Source: Devosia yakushimensis (GTDB taxonomy: Bacteria > Pseudomonadota > Alphaproteobacteria > Rhizobiales > Devosiaceae). Taken from it: DNA of 64,000 nt. Numbering within the stretch: the first letter of the stretch is position 1; each line of letters begins with the position of its first letter. Below are positions 40,973 to 50,222 of this stretch, piece by piece. The notes below the pieces were generated by a model. It made no database searches. It was not told the origin of the DNA and saw nothing but the letters and a program-made list of their open reading frames with translations. The DNA lies in NCBI RefSeq assembly GCF_030159855.1, contig NZ_BSNG01000001.1, forward strand, positions 3,038,001 through 3,102,000. Direction: 5' to 3'. The translations under genes and the position numbers were made by a program.

Positions 40973-42217
40973 ATGACCACTCCCGCCAATCCCATCGATC
41001 CCGTCAAGCTCGACAAACTCGCCCAGGTCGCCATCAAGGTCGGCCTGCAATTGGCCGAGGGCCAGGACCTGCTGATGACTGCGCCCATGAGCGCGGCCCC
41101 GCTGGTCCGCCGCATCACCGAGCATGCCTATAAGGCCGGCGCCGGATTGGTCACCACCATCTATTCGGATGAGGAAGCCACCCTCGCCCGCTACAAATAC
41201 GCCAATGACAAGAGCTTCGACAAAGGCGCCGGCTGGCTCTATTCGGGCATGGCCGAGGCCTTCAAGGCCAATACCGCGCGCCTCGCCATTTCGGGCGACA
41301 ATCCGATGATGCTGTCTGGCCAGGACCCCGACAAGGTCTCTCGCGCCAATCGCGCCAATTCGGCCGCCTATAAGCCCGCGCTGCAGCTCATCACCGGTTT
41401 CGATATTAACTGGAATATCGTGTCCTACCCCAATGCGGCCTGGGCCAAGCTGATGTTCCCCAATGACAGCGAAGAGGTCGCGGTCGGCAAGCTGGCCGAC
41501 GCCATCTTCAAGGCTTCGCGCGTCGATGTGGACGATCCGATCGCGGCCTGGAAGGAGCACAATGCCAATCTCAAGCAGCGCTGGACCTGGCTCAACGGTA
41601 AGAACTTCGCCTCTCTCAAATATTCCGGCCCCGGCACCGATCTGACCATTGGCCTTGCCGATGGCCACCGCTGGAAGGGCGGCGCCTCGGAAGCCAAGAA
41701 CGGCATTACCTGCAACCCGAATATCCCGACCGAAGAAGTCTTCACCACGCCCCACCGGCTGCGCGTTGAGGGGACTGTCAGCTCCACCAAGCCGCTCAGC
41801 CACAATGGCACGCTGATCGAGGATATCCAGGCGCGCTTCGAGGGCGGCAAGCTGGTGGAACTCAAGGCGAGCAAGGGGCAGGATATCTTCAATCGCGTGC
41901 TCGACACCGATGAAGGCGCCCGCCGCCTCGGCGAAGTGGCGCTGGTGCCCCATTCCTCCCCGATCTCCGCTTCAGGCTTGCTGTTCTACAACACGCTCTA
42001 CGACGAAAACGCCTCCAGCCACATCGCCATGGGCCAGTGCTACGCCGATTGCTTCGTGGGCGGCAAGGAGCTGACCCAGGAACAGATCTTCGCCCAGGGC
42101 GGCAATACGTCCAACATCCATATCGACTGGATGATCGGCTCGGACAAGATCGACATCGACGGCATCCACGCCGACGGCAGCAGCGAGCCGGTGATGCGTA
42201 AGGGCGAGTGGGCGTAG
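40973..42217 (+). CDS. Aminopeptidase, M29 family (AmpS/PepS type)
   Basis: Cytoplasmic metallo-aminopeptidase of the thermophilic-aminopeptidase family, 414 residues. The N-terminal half (LAQVAIKVGLQLAEGQDLLM, MSAAPLVRRITEHAYKAGA) is typical. The C-terminal catalytic half carries NIPTEEVFTTPHRLRVEGTV, LGEVALVPHSSPIS and FYNTLYDENASSHIAMGQCY, which hold the dinuclear-metal ligands (Glu/His/Asp), and ends with HIDWMIGS. Full length, single gene, in its own direction. Confidence 0.92.
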   Translation: MTTPANPIDPVKLDKLAQVAIKVGLQLAEGQDLLMTAPMSAAPLVRRITEHAYKAGAGLVTTIYSDEEATLARYKYANDKSFDKGAGWLYSGMAEAFKANTARLAISGDNPMMLSGQDPDKVSRANRANSAAYKPALQLITGFDINWNIVSYPNAAWAKLMFPNDSEEVAVGKLADAIFKASRVDVDDPIAAWKEHNANLKQRWTWLNGKNFASLKYSGPGTDLTIGLADGHRWKGGASEAKNGITCNPNIPTEEVFTTPHRLRVEGTVSSTKPLSHNGTLIEDIQARFEGGKLVELKASKGQDIFNRVLDTDEGARRLGEVALVPHSSPISASGLLFYNTLYDENASSHIAMGQCYADCFVGGKELTQEQIFAQGGNTSNIHIDWMIGSDKIDIDGIHADGSSEPVMRKGEWA

Positions 42218-42250
42218 GGCGCCCATCTACCGGGGCTTGCTGATTATCCA

Positions 42251-42300
42251 CCCCACCCACAATCGCTTCCCTCGGGCTTGACCCGGGGGCCTCCATCATT
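42251..42300. repeat. Intergenic repeat, family A (half copy)
   Basis: CCCCACCCACAATCGCTTCC followed by CTCGGGCTTGACCCGGGGGC matches one outer and inner arm of the family A element; the second half is missing. It follows the aminopeptidase gene. Confidence 0.6.
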
Positions 42301-42373
42301 CCGCCCCGTTCTCATGGCGGGTCAGGCGAGAACGTGCCAAACGGGGCCGGAACACTGACCTGAGACCGGAAGC

Positions 42374-42967
42374 ATGCGCCTAGTCCGCCGCATCTATCGT
42401 GCGATCTTTGCCCTGTCGCTGCTCATCATCGTGGTGGCCGGCGGGCTGGCGCTCGATATCTGGCGCTATGCCGGCCAGTCCTCGACCCAACCGGCCGATG
42501 CGGCGCTGGTGCTGGGTGCGGCGGTGCTGTGGGACCGGCCGAGCCCGGTTCTGGTTGAACGCCTGCGCCATGCCAAGGCGCTTTACGACAAAGGACAAGT
42601 CGGGCGCATCGTGGTCACCGGCGGGCGCAGTCCCGAGGACAAGCTCAGCGAGGCCGAGGCCAGCCGCAATTGGCTGGTTGCCAATGGCGTTCCGGCCGAG
42701 GCCATTGTCGAGGAAGACCAGTCCCGCACCACGATCGAAAATCTCGCCTTTGCCACGCCCGTCCTGCGCCAGGCGGAGATTGCGAGCGTCTTGATCGTCT
42801 CCGATCCGCTGCATATGCGCCGCGCCATGCTGATCGCGGGCCGGGCGGGTCTTAATGCCCAGCCGTCCCCGACGCCCACCAGCCGCTATCTGAGCTGGCA
42901 GACCACCATGCCATTCCTGGCCCGCGAGGTGTGGTTCATGGGGCAATATCTGGTGGCGGGGCTGTGA
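42374..42967 (+). CDS. YdcF/SanA-family membrane protein (DUF218)
   Basis: Single-pass inner-membrane protein with a DUF218 domain outside the membrane, 197 residues. The N-terminal membrane segment (about 10-30) is followed by AALVLGAAVLWDRPSPVL, GRIVVTGGRS, SEAEASRNWLVANGVP, EDQSRTTIENL and VLIVSDPLHMRRA, the DUF218 pattern. Relatives are linked to envelope integrity, but the biochemical role is unknown. Confidence 0.88.
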   Translation: MRLVRRIYRAIFALSLLIIVVAGGLALDIWRYAGQSSTQPADAALVLGAAVLWDRPSPVLVERLRHAKALYDKGQVGRIVVTGGRSPEDKLSEAEASRNWLVANGVPAEAIVEEDQSRTTIENLAFATPVLRQAEIASVLIVSDPLHMRRAMLIAGRAGLNAQPSPTPTSRYLSWQTTMPFLAREVWFMGQYLVAGL

Positions 42968-43086
42968 GCATTGCCCTCAAACCGATAATGCTAACCGAGG
43001 GGGCCGAAAGCGGCGCGCGATGCTAACAGTCTGTTAACGCGAACGGGCCCGATGTGACAGCAAAGCGGCGGTGAGGAGGCCCCCTT

Positions 43087-43908
43087 ATGCGAATTCTCGA
43101 TACCCATCTGCACCTGGTTTATCCCGACCGGTTTTCCTATCCCTGGCTGGCTGGTGCCCCCGCCATCAACCGGGCCTGGCACCTCGACTCCTATTTCGCC
43201 GAGGCGGTGCCGCTGGGGATCGAATCGGCCCTGCATATGGAAGTCGATGTCGCCGAAAAGGACATGCTTGCCGAGACCGAATTCGTCCTCGACCTCCCCC
43301 GGATCGTGGGCGCCATCGCCGCCTGCCGCCCGGAAAACCCGGCTTTCGTGGACCAGATCGAACGCTTGTCCGAGCATCCCCATGTCAAGGGCGTGCGGCG
43401 GATATTGCATGAGGCGCCGGACGATCTCAGCCAATCCGATCTCTTTGTCGAGAATATCCGCCACCTGCCCGACTACGATCTGAGCTTTGACCTCTGCGTG
43501 CGCGCCGACCAATTGGGCATTGGCAAAATGCTGGTGGAACGCGCCCCCGATGTCTCCTTCATCCTCGACCATTGCGGGGTGCCTGACGTGACCGGCGCGG
43601 GGCTCGATCCCTGGCGGGCCGATATCAAGGCCATTGCAAAACTGCCCAACCTCAACGCCAAAGTCTCTGGAATCATTGCCTATTCCGGCCCGGACTGGAC
43701 CGTTGCGACATTGCGGCCCTATGTCGAACACATCGTGGAATGCTTCGGCTGGGACCGCGTGGTCTGGGGTTCCGACCATCCCGTGGTGACGCCCAATGGC
43801 TCGCTGACCCGCTGGGTCGAGGCGAGCCGGGAGATCGTCGGCGGCGCCAGCACGGACGAGCAGGAACGCTTGTTCCATCGCAATGCGGAACGCATCTACA
43901 AAGTCTAG
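43087..43908 (+). CDS. Amidohydrolase-family protein, lactonase-like (amidohydrolase 2)
   Basis: Cytoplasmic TIM-barrel hydrolase, 273 residues, resembling L-fucono-1,5-lactonase and 2-pyrone-4,6-dicarboxylate hydrolase. The metal-site DTHLHLVYPDRFSYPWL opens the protein. FILDHCGVPDV and VVWGSDHPVVTP supply the remaining His and Asp, and the C-terminal FHRNAERIYKV is the usual ending. It is followed 63 bases later by a sugar-isomerase-like gene on the same strand, which suggests a sugar-acid pathway. Confidence 0.85.
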   Translation: MRILDTHLHLVYPDRFSYPWLAGAPAINRAWHLDSYFAEAVPLGIESALHMEVDVAEKDMLAETEFVLDLPRIVGAIAACRPENPAFVDQIERLSEHPHVKGVRRILHEAPDDLSQSDLFVENIRHLPDYDLSFDLCVRADQLGIGKMLVERAPDVSFILDHCGVPDVTGAGLDPWRADIKAIAKLPNLNAKVSGIIAYSGPDWTVATLRPYVEHIVECFGWDRVVWGSDHPVVTPNGSLTRWVEASREIVGGASTDEQERLFHRNAERIYKV

Positions 43909-43971
43909 AAGGCCTTGATGACGTCACCGGCGCGTTGCAGTCTGCCAGCCAACAAGAACAGGACGAGACTC

Positions 43972-44805
43972 ATGACTTCCATCGCCGACCGCATCGCCGT
44001 TTCCACCTGGTCGCTGCATCGCCTGCTGGGCAGCGTCTATCCGCATGACCTCACCACGACGGCAATCGGCCCGGAGGATCAGCGTTACGGCGAGGGGGAG
44101 GAATCGCTGCTCGGCCTGCCTTCGGCAATGGCCAATCATGGCTATCACCGGCTCGAACTGGTCTCGTTCCACCTGCGCAGCCGCGACGCCGTCTATCTCG
44201 GCGAATTGCGCGACCAGCTCAAGGTTTCCGGGGTGACGCTGCAAACCCTGCTCATCGATGCCGGTGACATCAGCCACCCCGAACATGGTGCGCGCGACAC
44301 CAAGTGGATCGCCAGCTGGATCGAAACGGCCAATGAGCTGGGCGCCCAGCATGCCCGCATCATCGCCGGCAAGCAGAAGCCGACGCGCGATGCGCTGGAC
44401 CGCTCGGTCAAAGCGTTGACCGCATTGGCCGATGGCAATGCCGGTTCAAGCGTCAGGCTGGTCACGGAGAACTGGTTCGACCTGTTGGCCGAGCCGGCCC
44501 ATGTGCATTACCTGCTCGACAAGCTCGATGGCCGGATCGGGCTGCTCGCCGATATGGGCAATTGGACCGGCCCCAGCAAATATGCCGATCTGCAATCGAT
44601 TTTCGGGCGGGCCGAACTGTGCCACGCCAAGGCCGGCTTCATCGACGGCGATCTGGACGAAGCCGATTACGGGCTTTGCATCGCGGCGGCCGAGGAGGCG
44701 GGATATAAGGGTCCTTATACGCTGATCTTCGATAGCGAAATTCCGGGCGAATGGCATGGGCTGGCGGCCGAGCGGGACTTTGTGACGACGCGGCTCGAGG
44801 CGTAG
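43972..44805 (+). CDS. Sugar phosphate isomerase/epimerase-like TIM barrel (xylose-isomerase-like fold)
   Basis: Predicted sugar isomerase or epimerase of 277 residues (AP_endonuc_2 superfamily). Segments IAVSTWSLHRLLGS, HRLELVSFHL, ARIIAGKQKP, RLVTENWFDL (metal-ligand Glu), IGLLADMGNW (Asp) and LCHAKAGF (His/Lys) give the family metal site. The start at 43972 is preceded by AGGACGAG. It is paired with the lactonase-like gene. Exact substrate unknown. Confidence 0.8.
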   Translation: MTSIADRIAVSTWSLHRLLGSVYPHDLTTTAIGPEDQRYGEGEESLLGLPSAMANHGYHRLELVSFHLRSRDAVYLGELRDQLKVSGVTLQTLLIDAGDISHPEHGARDTKWIASWIETANELGAQHARIIAGKQKPTRDALDRSVKALTALADGNAGSSVRLVTENWFDLLAEPAHVHYLLDKLDGRIGLLADMGNWTGPSKYADLQSIFGRAELCHAKAGFIDGDLDEADYGLCIAAAEEAGYKGPYTLIFDSEIPGEWHGLAAERDFVTTRLEA

Positions 44806-44831
44806 CCCGTTAGGTGGGGGTGTTCCCTGCC

Positions 44832-46211
44832 CTATTCCAGCGGCTTCAGATCGGCCAGTAATGTCGGTATCAGTTCGGTCACCGTGGGATGGATGTGCAC
44901 GGTGTTCATCATGGTCTTGTAGCTGAGGTCACCGGCCATCAATTGCAGCAGGGAATGGACGATTTCGTCGCCGCCAATGCCCAGAATGGAGGCGCCGAGG
45001 ACCTTTTCGGTTTCGGCATCGACCAGCACCTTCATCAGGCCCTGGGTTTCACCGCGCTCCTTGGCCCGGCTGACGCGGGCCATGGGCATGGTTGATATCA
45101 GCACCTTGCGGCCCAGCTTGCGGGCTTCGGTTTCGGTGATGCCCGCCCGGCCCAAGGGCGGGTCGATGAAGAGGCCGTAGACGGGGATACGATTGGCAAT
45201 GGACCGGTCGCCGCCATCGAGCACATTGTCGGCGACGATTTCGAAATCATTGTAGGAGGTGTGGGTGAAGGCGCCGCGGCCATTAACGTCGCCCATGGCC
45301 CAGATGCCGGGTACTTTGGTGCGCAGGTGATCGTCGACCGGAATATAGCCGCGCTTGTCGGTTTCGATACCGGCGGCAGCAAGGTTGAGATCGGCCGTAT
45401 TGGGCGTGCGGCCCAGCGCGATCAGCAGATGGCTGGCCTCGACCGAAGAGAGACGCCCGCCCGTATCGAGCGACAGCAGCGCACCATTGCCGGCCTTGGC
45501 CACCGCCTGGACGGTGGTATTGAAGAGGAACGTGACCCCATCGGCCTCGACGATTTGGCGGATGGCGGCGGAAATATCCTCGTCCTCCCGGGTGGCGGGG
45601 CGCGGCCCGCGCTCGATAACGGTGACCTTGGCGCCGAAGCGGGCATACATTTGTGCGAATTCGAGCCCGATATAGCTGGCGCCGGCGATGAACAGATGGC
45701 TCGGCAGAACATCGAGATCCATCATGGTGGTATTAGTGAGGTAGGGCACTTTGGCGAGGCCCGGCCAATCGGGAATGGCCGCGGTGGCGCCGGTATTGAT
45801 GAAGATTTGCGGCGCGGTGAGGCGGCGGCCGTTGACCTCGACCTCATTGGCCGCAGCGAAGCGGCCTGAACCCTTGATATATTCGAGCGTTGGCAGGCTT
45901 GCCAGCCAATCGGTAAGGCCCTTGACCGAGGCGCCCACCACCTTGTCCTTGCGTGCCTTGACTGCTTTCATATCGACGGTGACCGGGCCTTTGACCACCA
46001 CGCCAAAGTCCTTGGCGTGCCGCGCGCTCCAGGCGGCGCGGGCGCTGGCGACCAGGGTTTTGGTTGGCGTGCAACCATCGTTGACGCAGGTCCCGCCCAG
46101 ATGCTCCCGCTCAACCAGGGCGGTCTTGAGGCCCTTGCCGGCGAGCCGGGCGGCGAGGAATGGGCCGGACTGACCGGCTCCGATGATGATGGCATCGAAT
46201 TGTTCAGGCAT
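44832..46211 (-). CDS. Pyridine nucleotide-disulfide oxidoreductase, mercuric-reductase-like
   Basis: FAD enzyme of the class I disulfide reductase family, 459 residues. FAD motif GAGQSG is at 11-16, redox-active cysteines are Cys42 and Cys47 (GGTCVNDGCTPTK), the second Rossmann motif lies around LFIAGASYIGLEFAQMYARF, and the C-terminal dimer domain ends HIHPTVTELIPTLL with the catalytic His. There is no N-terminal HMA domain and no C-terminal vicinal cysteine pair, so true mercuric reductase is doubtful. A general NAD(P)H-dependent dithiol oxidoreductase is safer. The sthA gene lies 84 bases upstream. Confidence 0.88.
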   Translation of the reverse strand: MPEQFDAIIIGAGQSGPFLAARLAGKGLKTALVEREHLGGTCVNDGCTPTKTLVASARAAWSARHAKDFGVVVKGPVTVDMKAVKARKDKVVGASVKGLTDWLASLPTLEYIKGSGRFAAANEVEVNGRRLTAPQIFINTGATAAIPDWPGLAKVPYLTNTTMMDLDVLPSHLFIAGASYIGLEFAQMYARFGAKVTVIERGPRPATREDEDISAAIRQIVEADGVTFLFNTTVQAVAKAGNGALLSLDTGGRLSSVEASHLLIALGRTPNTADLNLAAAGIETDKRGYIPVDDHLRTKVPGIWAMGDVNGRGAFTHTSYNDFEIVADNVLDGGDRSIANRIPVYGLFIDPPLGRAGITETEARKLGRKVLISTMPMARVSRAKERGETQGLMKVLVDAETEKVLGASILGIGGDEIVHSLLQLMAGDLSYKTMMNTVHIHPTVTELIPTLLADLKPLE

Positions 46212-46295
46212 GGCGGCATCCCCCGTTGCTGGCGGAGCTTATGGCGGAGTTGGGAGCAGCGCTAGGGGTTGGCCGCCCGGAGATGAGAGTGCCCG

Positions 46296-47714
46296 CTACT
46301 CCCCCAAAGGCGCGATCGGCGTCGTCCTGGGCATGCGGTTCCAGGCGTCGAGGGCGGCGATCTTGTAGGCTTCGGCGAGGGTTGGGTAATTGAAGGTATT
46401 CTCGACGAAATAGTCGAGCGTGCCGCCCAGATTGAGCACCGCCTGGCCGATATGGATCAGCTCGGTCGCGCCCTCGCCCACGATATGGACACCCAGCAAT
46501 TTGCGGGTATCGAGCGCAAAGATCATTTTCATCATGCCCGATTGCAGGCCCATAATGTGGCCGCGCGAAGTCTCGCGGAAACGGGCGACGCCGCATTCGT
46601 AGGATGTGCCGGCGGCCCGGACCTGCTGTTCGGTGAGGCCGACGGTCGAAATCTCGGGCACGGCATAGATGCCGTAGGGGAAAAATTGCGGGGCCGGCGG
46701 CATGGAGGCGCCGAAGGCGTGGAGGGCGGCGATACGGCCCTGCTCCATGGAGGTAGAGGCGAGCGAGGGAAAGCCGATGACGTCGCCAGCGGCGTAGATA
46801 TTGGGCACTTCGGTCTGGAAGGTTGCTGGATCGACCTTGAGGCGGCCGCGCTCGTCGGGGACGACGCCACAGGCTTGCAGCCCCAGATCGGCCGTGGCGC
46901 CGACGCGGCCGGCGGCATAGAGCAGCATGTCGGAGCGAACGCGGCGGCCATCGGTGAGGATGGCGATGGCCCAACCTTGTTCGTCGAGTTCGACCTTGTC
47001 GACCTTGGCGCCCAGGCGAATGGTCATGCCGCGTTTGCGCAGGTCGTGGGTGAATTCCTCGATGATCTCACGATCGATGAAATCGAGATAGTTCTCCTTG
47101 GGCTCGATCAGCGTGACGGGGACGTCGAGCGCCGAGAAGATAGTGGCATATTCCATGCCGATGACGCCGGCGCCGACCACGGTGAGGCTGCGGGGCACAC
47201 GCGGCTCATAGACCAGGCTGTCGCTATCGAGTACCGAATGATCGTTGAAGGGAATATTGGCCGGGCGATAAGGCGCGGTGCCCACGGCGATGACGGCAAA
47301 ATCGAAGCCGAAAGTGTGATCTTCCCCGGCATGGTCGATGACGGTGACATGGTTGGCGTCGGTGAACTTCGCCATGCCGCCAAAGGTGCGCACGCCATTA
47401 CGGGCAAACTGGTGCTCGAGCACCTCGATCTCGTAATCGAGGGTCATGCGCAGGCGGGCGCCGAGGTCCTTGCCCTCGATATCCTTCTTGACCCGATAGG
47501 CCAGACCATAAAAGCCGCGCTCGCGCCAGCCGGAAAGGTTGAGCACGGTTTCGCGCAGGGTCTTGGACGGAATGGTGCCGGTATGCACCGAAACCCCGCC
47601 CAGGCGCAGGCGATTTTCCACCACCAGCACGGACTTGCCCAGCTTGGCCGCCTGAATGGCGGCGCGCCGGCCGGCCGGACCGCTGCCGATGACGACGAGA
47701 TTATAGTGCTCCAA
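46296..47714 (-). CDS. sthA: Soluble pyridine nucleotide transhydrogenase
   Basis: Moves reducing equivalents between NADPH and NAD in the cytoplasm. The 472-residue product has the FAD motif VVIGSGPAGRRAAIQAAKLG. At the redox site it reads GGVSVHTGTIPSKTLRE, lacking the cysteine pair as SthA proteins do. The C-terminal region includes GEGATELIHIGQAVL and NTFNYPTLAEAYKIAALDA. The start is TTG at 47714 (then EHYNLVVIG), with a GGGGCAGGGGC site; longer ATG starts add a Pro/His-rich stretch unlike the family. Confidence 0.9.
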   Translation of the reverse strand: MEHYNLVVIGSGPAGRRAAIQAAKLGKSVLVVENRLRLGGVSVHTGTIPSKTLRETVLNLSGWRERGFYGLAYRVKKDIEGKDLGARLRMTLDYEIEVLEHQFARNGVRTFGGMAKFTDANHVTVIDHAGEDHTFGFDFAVIAVGTAPYRPANIPFNDHSVLDSDSLVYEPRVPRSLTVVGAGVIGMEYATIFSALDVPVTLIEPKENYLDFIDREIIEEFTHDLRKRGMTIRLGAKVDKVELDEQGWAIAILTDGRRVRSDMLLYAAGRVGATADLGLQACGVVPDERGRLKVDPATFQTEVPNIYAAGDVIGFPSLASTSMEQGRIAALHAFGASMPPAPQFFPYGIYAVPEISTVGLTEQQVRAAGTSYECGVARFRETSRGHIMGLQSGMMKMIFALDTRKLLGVHIVGEGATELIHIGQAVLNLGGTLDYFVENTFNYPTLAEAYKIAALDAWNRMPRTTPIAPLGE

Positions 47715-47822
47715 GCCCCTGCCCCGCTTTGATGTATACGTATGCCCTAGCGGAGGAGTGTGACATTGCCGTTGCGGGGGTGGCAATGGCCGGGTGGGCA
47801 GGGCTGGAATGCGAGCGCCGAT

Positions 47823-48683
47823 CTATTTCCAGCCCGGCGCCGGTCCCAGATCCGGCAGGTCATAAAAGGCCCGCACCACGTCCCAGCCCTGCTGGGCCGT
47901 ATCGACCACTGTGAAGAGTTCGGGATCGGTGGGAGCAATGGTGCCGGCTTCGGCCAGGGCTTCGAAATTGATGACCTTGCTCCAGAATTCGGCACCGAAC
48001 AGCAGCAGGGGAATGCGTTCCATGCGGCCAGTCTGGATCAGGGTGAGGGTTTCGAAAAACTCATCCAGCGTGCCGAAGCCGCCGGGGAAGATGGCGACCA
48101 CCTTGGCGCGCAGCAGGAAGTGGATTTTGCGCGTGGCGAAATAATGGAAATTGAAGCTGAGCTCAGGCGTGACGAAGATATTGGGGGCCTGTTCGTGCGG
48201 CAGGACGATATTGAGCCCGATGGTCTGAGCCCCGAGATCGGCCGCGCCGCGATTGCCCGCTTCCATGACGCCGGGACCACCGCCGGTGACGACGACGAAT
48301 TCCTTGCCATCGAGATTTTTGGACGCCATGGACGCCAATTGGGCGAGACGGCGCGCCTCGTCGTAATAGCGCGAGGCCAGTTCGAGGTTTTTCTTCTGCG
48401 TTTCGTTCTTGGCGGCCCAGGCGGGCTTGCCCGGCTCGGGAATGCGCGCGCCGCCAAACAGAACGACGGTCGAATTGACGCCGTGCTCGTGCAGGCGCTG
48501 CTCGGTCTTTTGATATTCGAGCTGGAAGCGGATGCCGCGGGTTTCCTCGGCGGTGAGGAAATCGTCGTCGGCAAAGGCGAGCCGAAACGCCGGCGACTGG
48601 GTTTGCGGCGTCTGCGGGGCGCGTCTCGAGGCGGCGACGTCCTGTCCGGAGGTGCGCAGGGGTGTGGGGCGGCGTTTGGCCAT
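47823..48683 (-). CDS. LOG-family protein (Rossmann fold, cytokinin-activating-type phosphoribohydrolase)
   Basis: Cytoplasmic protein of the LOG/TIGR00730 group, 286 residues. Core motifs are VVLFGGARIPEP, VVVTGGGPGVMEAGNRGA and the catalytic PGGFGTLDEFFE. An N-terminal extension of about 70 residues precedes the core, as in the larger bacterial LOG proteins. Members hydrolyse nucleoside 5'-monophosphates; the cellular role here is unknown. It is divergent from the phytase gene. Confidence 0.9.
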   Translation of the reverse strand: MAKRRPTPLRTSGQDVAASRRAPQTPQTQSPAFRLAFADDDFLTAEETRGIRFQLEYQKTEQRLHEHGVNSTVVLFGGARIPEPGKPAWAAKNETQKKNLELASRYYDEARRLAQLASMASKNLDGKEFVVVTGGGPGVMEAGNRGAADLGAQTIGLNIVLPHEQAPNIFVTPELSFNFHYFATRKIHFLLRAKVVAIFPGGFGTLDEFFETLTLIQTGRMERIPLLLFGAEFWSKVINFEALAEAGTIAPTDPELFTVVDTAQQGWDVVRAFYDLPDLGPAPGWK

Positions 48684-48845
48684 AAGGGCTCCGGCAGGTG
48701 ACGTCCGATTCGATTGCGACCGGATTACCCCGCTCGGGCAAATGGGTAAAGCGCAAGCTGGCCGCGCACGGACTTGTCATCGGCGCGCAATATTGCCGGA
48801 GCATCACTGCAGGCCGAACGGCGCGGTGGCGCCAGGGAGACCGAC

Positions 48846-50150
48846 ATGAAGACGCTGACCGCATTGCTGTGCTCGATTTTGCTGCTGACGCTGACGCCCG
48901 CAATGGCGCAGGACTGGAGCGTGGCCGAGGTAACGCCGGTGCTGCAGACGCCGGTATTGACCGAGGCGGATGCCGATGCCGATGCGGATGATCCGGCGAT
49001 CTATGTGCACCCCAAAGATCCCTCGCGCAGCTTTGTGGTCACCGCCGTCAAGAATGGCGGTATCCGCGTCTATGGCCTTGACGGCGCGCTCAGGCAGACC
49101 GTGTTGCCGGCCGAGGATGGGCGCATCAACAATGTCGATGTGGTCTATGGCTTCAAGCTGGCCGATGGCAGCGATGCCGATATCATTGTGGGGGCCGATC
49201 GCGGGCTCGATATCATCCGCATCTATCGTATCGATGCCGATGCGACCGAGCCGCTGAGCGAAATCACCGACCCGGCAGCGCTGCGCGCCTTCCCCACGCG
49301 CTATCTGCCCGACCAAGCCGAGACCGAGGACAACCCGGTGGATGACCAGAACACCGTCTATGGCCTGGCGGCCTGGAACGACAAGGCCAGCGGCACGGTA
49401 TGGGTGGTGGGTACGCAGCGGCATCAGCCGACCGTGGGCGTGTTCAAGCTGGTGGCAACCGCCGATGGCGTGCATGCCGAACTGGACCACGATTTCCGCG
49501 CCCCAGCGACGCAGAACGGGCAGGACCTGTTCAACGAAAACGAGGACGATGCGCTGCTCGATTTCAGCCCGCAATTTGAAGGCACAGTGATCGACCGGAC
49601 CACCGGCATCATCTATGCGGGCCAGGAAGATGTGGGCATCTGGCAAGTGCCGGTGAGTGGGGGCGAGCCGGAACTGGTCTATGCCACACGCGGCTCGTCC
49701 AAGAGCGCGTTCAACAATCCCGACAGCGTTATTTCGCGCGATGTCGAAGGGCTGACCATCTATTACGGGGCCGATGGGGTCAAATATTTGCTGGCCTCGA
49801 GCCAGGGCGGCGCCCATGGCGAAGGGGGCGTGGCCGACGCGCCCTATGACGACAGCTTTGCCGCCTTCGCTATCGGCGACACGCTCGAACTGCTCGGTTC
49901 GTTCCGCGTGGCGGCATCAGGCGACATGGATGCGGTGCAGGAAAGCGACGGCGCCGATGTGCTGTCGGTGGGGCTGCCGGGTTTCGAGAATGGACTTTTC
50001 GTCACCCAGGATGGCTATGCCGGGGACCTCAACGGGCTCGATGGCGAAGTGGCTTCGACCAATTTCAAATTCGTCGACTGGGCGCAGATTGCCAGGAGCT
50101 TCACGCCGCCGCTGGCGGTGACGCCGAAAGGCTACGACCCCAGGCAATAG
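48846..50150 (+). CDS. Beta-propeller phytase (3-phytase)
   Basis: Secreted or periplasmic calcium-dependent enzyme that releases phosphate from phytate. The 434-residue precursor has a signal peptide ending AMA-21, then the family's ADADADDPAIYVHPKDPSRS calcium-binding opening, GGIRVYGLDG, the NNVDVVYGFKL segment, DDQNTVYGLAAW and GQEDVGIWQVP, all typical of the six-bladed propeller. The start at 48846 has GGGAGA upstream. With the PhoR-like kinase and ppk2 elsewhere in the window it fits a lifestyle with organic-phosphate use. Confidence 0.92.
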   Translation: MKTLTALLCSILLLTLTPAMAQDWSVAEVTPVLQTPVLTEADADADADDPAIYVHPKDPSRSFVVTAVKNGGIRVYGLDGALRQTVLPAEDGRINNVDVVYGFKLADGSDADIIVGADRGLDIIRIYRIDADATEPLSEITDPAALRAFPTRYLPDQAETEDNPVDDQNTVYGLAAWNDKASGTVWVVGTQRHQPTVGVFKLVATADGVHAELDHDFRAPATQNGQDLFNENEDDALLDFSPQFEGTVIDRTTGIIYAGQEDVGIWQVPVSGGEPELVYATRGSSKSAFNNPDSVISRDVEGLTIYYGADGVKYLLASSQGGAHGEGGVADAPYDDSFAAFAIGDTLELLGSFRVAASGDMDAVQESDGADVLSVGLPGFENGLFVTQDGYAGDLNGLDGEVASTNFKFVDWAQIARSFTPPLAVTPKGYDPRQ

Positions 50151-50222
50151 GCCCGCGCCACAATTGCGCGCGCTTTGATGAGGCATAGACTGGCCCTTGC
50201 TAGGTAGCGAGGGGCGGAAGGC

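Noticed and set aside
44832..46211. Mercury-resistance (merA) reading of the disulfide oxidoreductase
   Set aside because: No HMA domain, no C-terminal Cys pair and no mer genes nearby; only the generic family call is supported.
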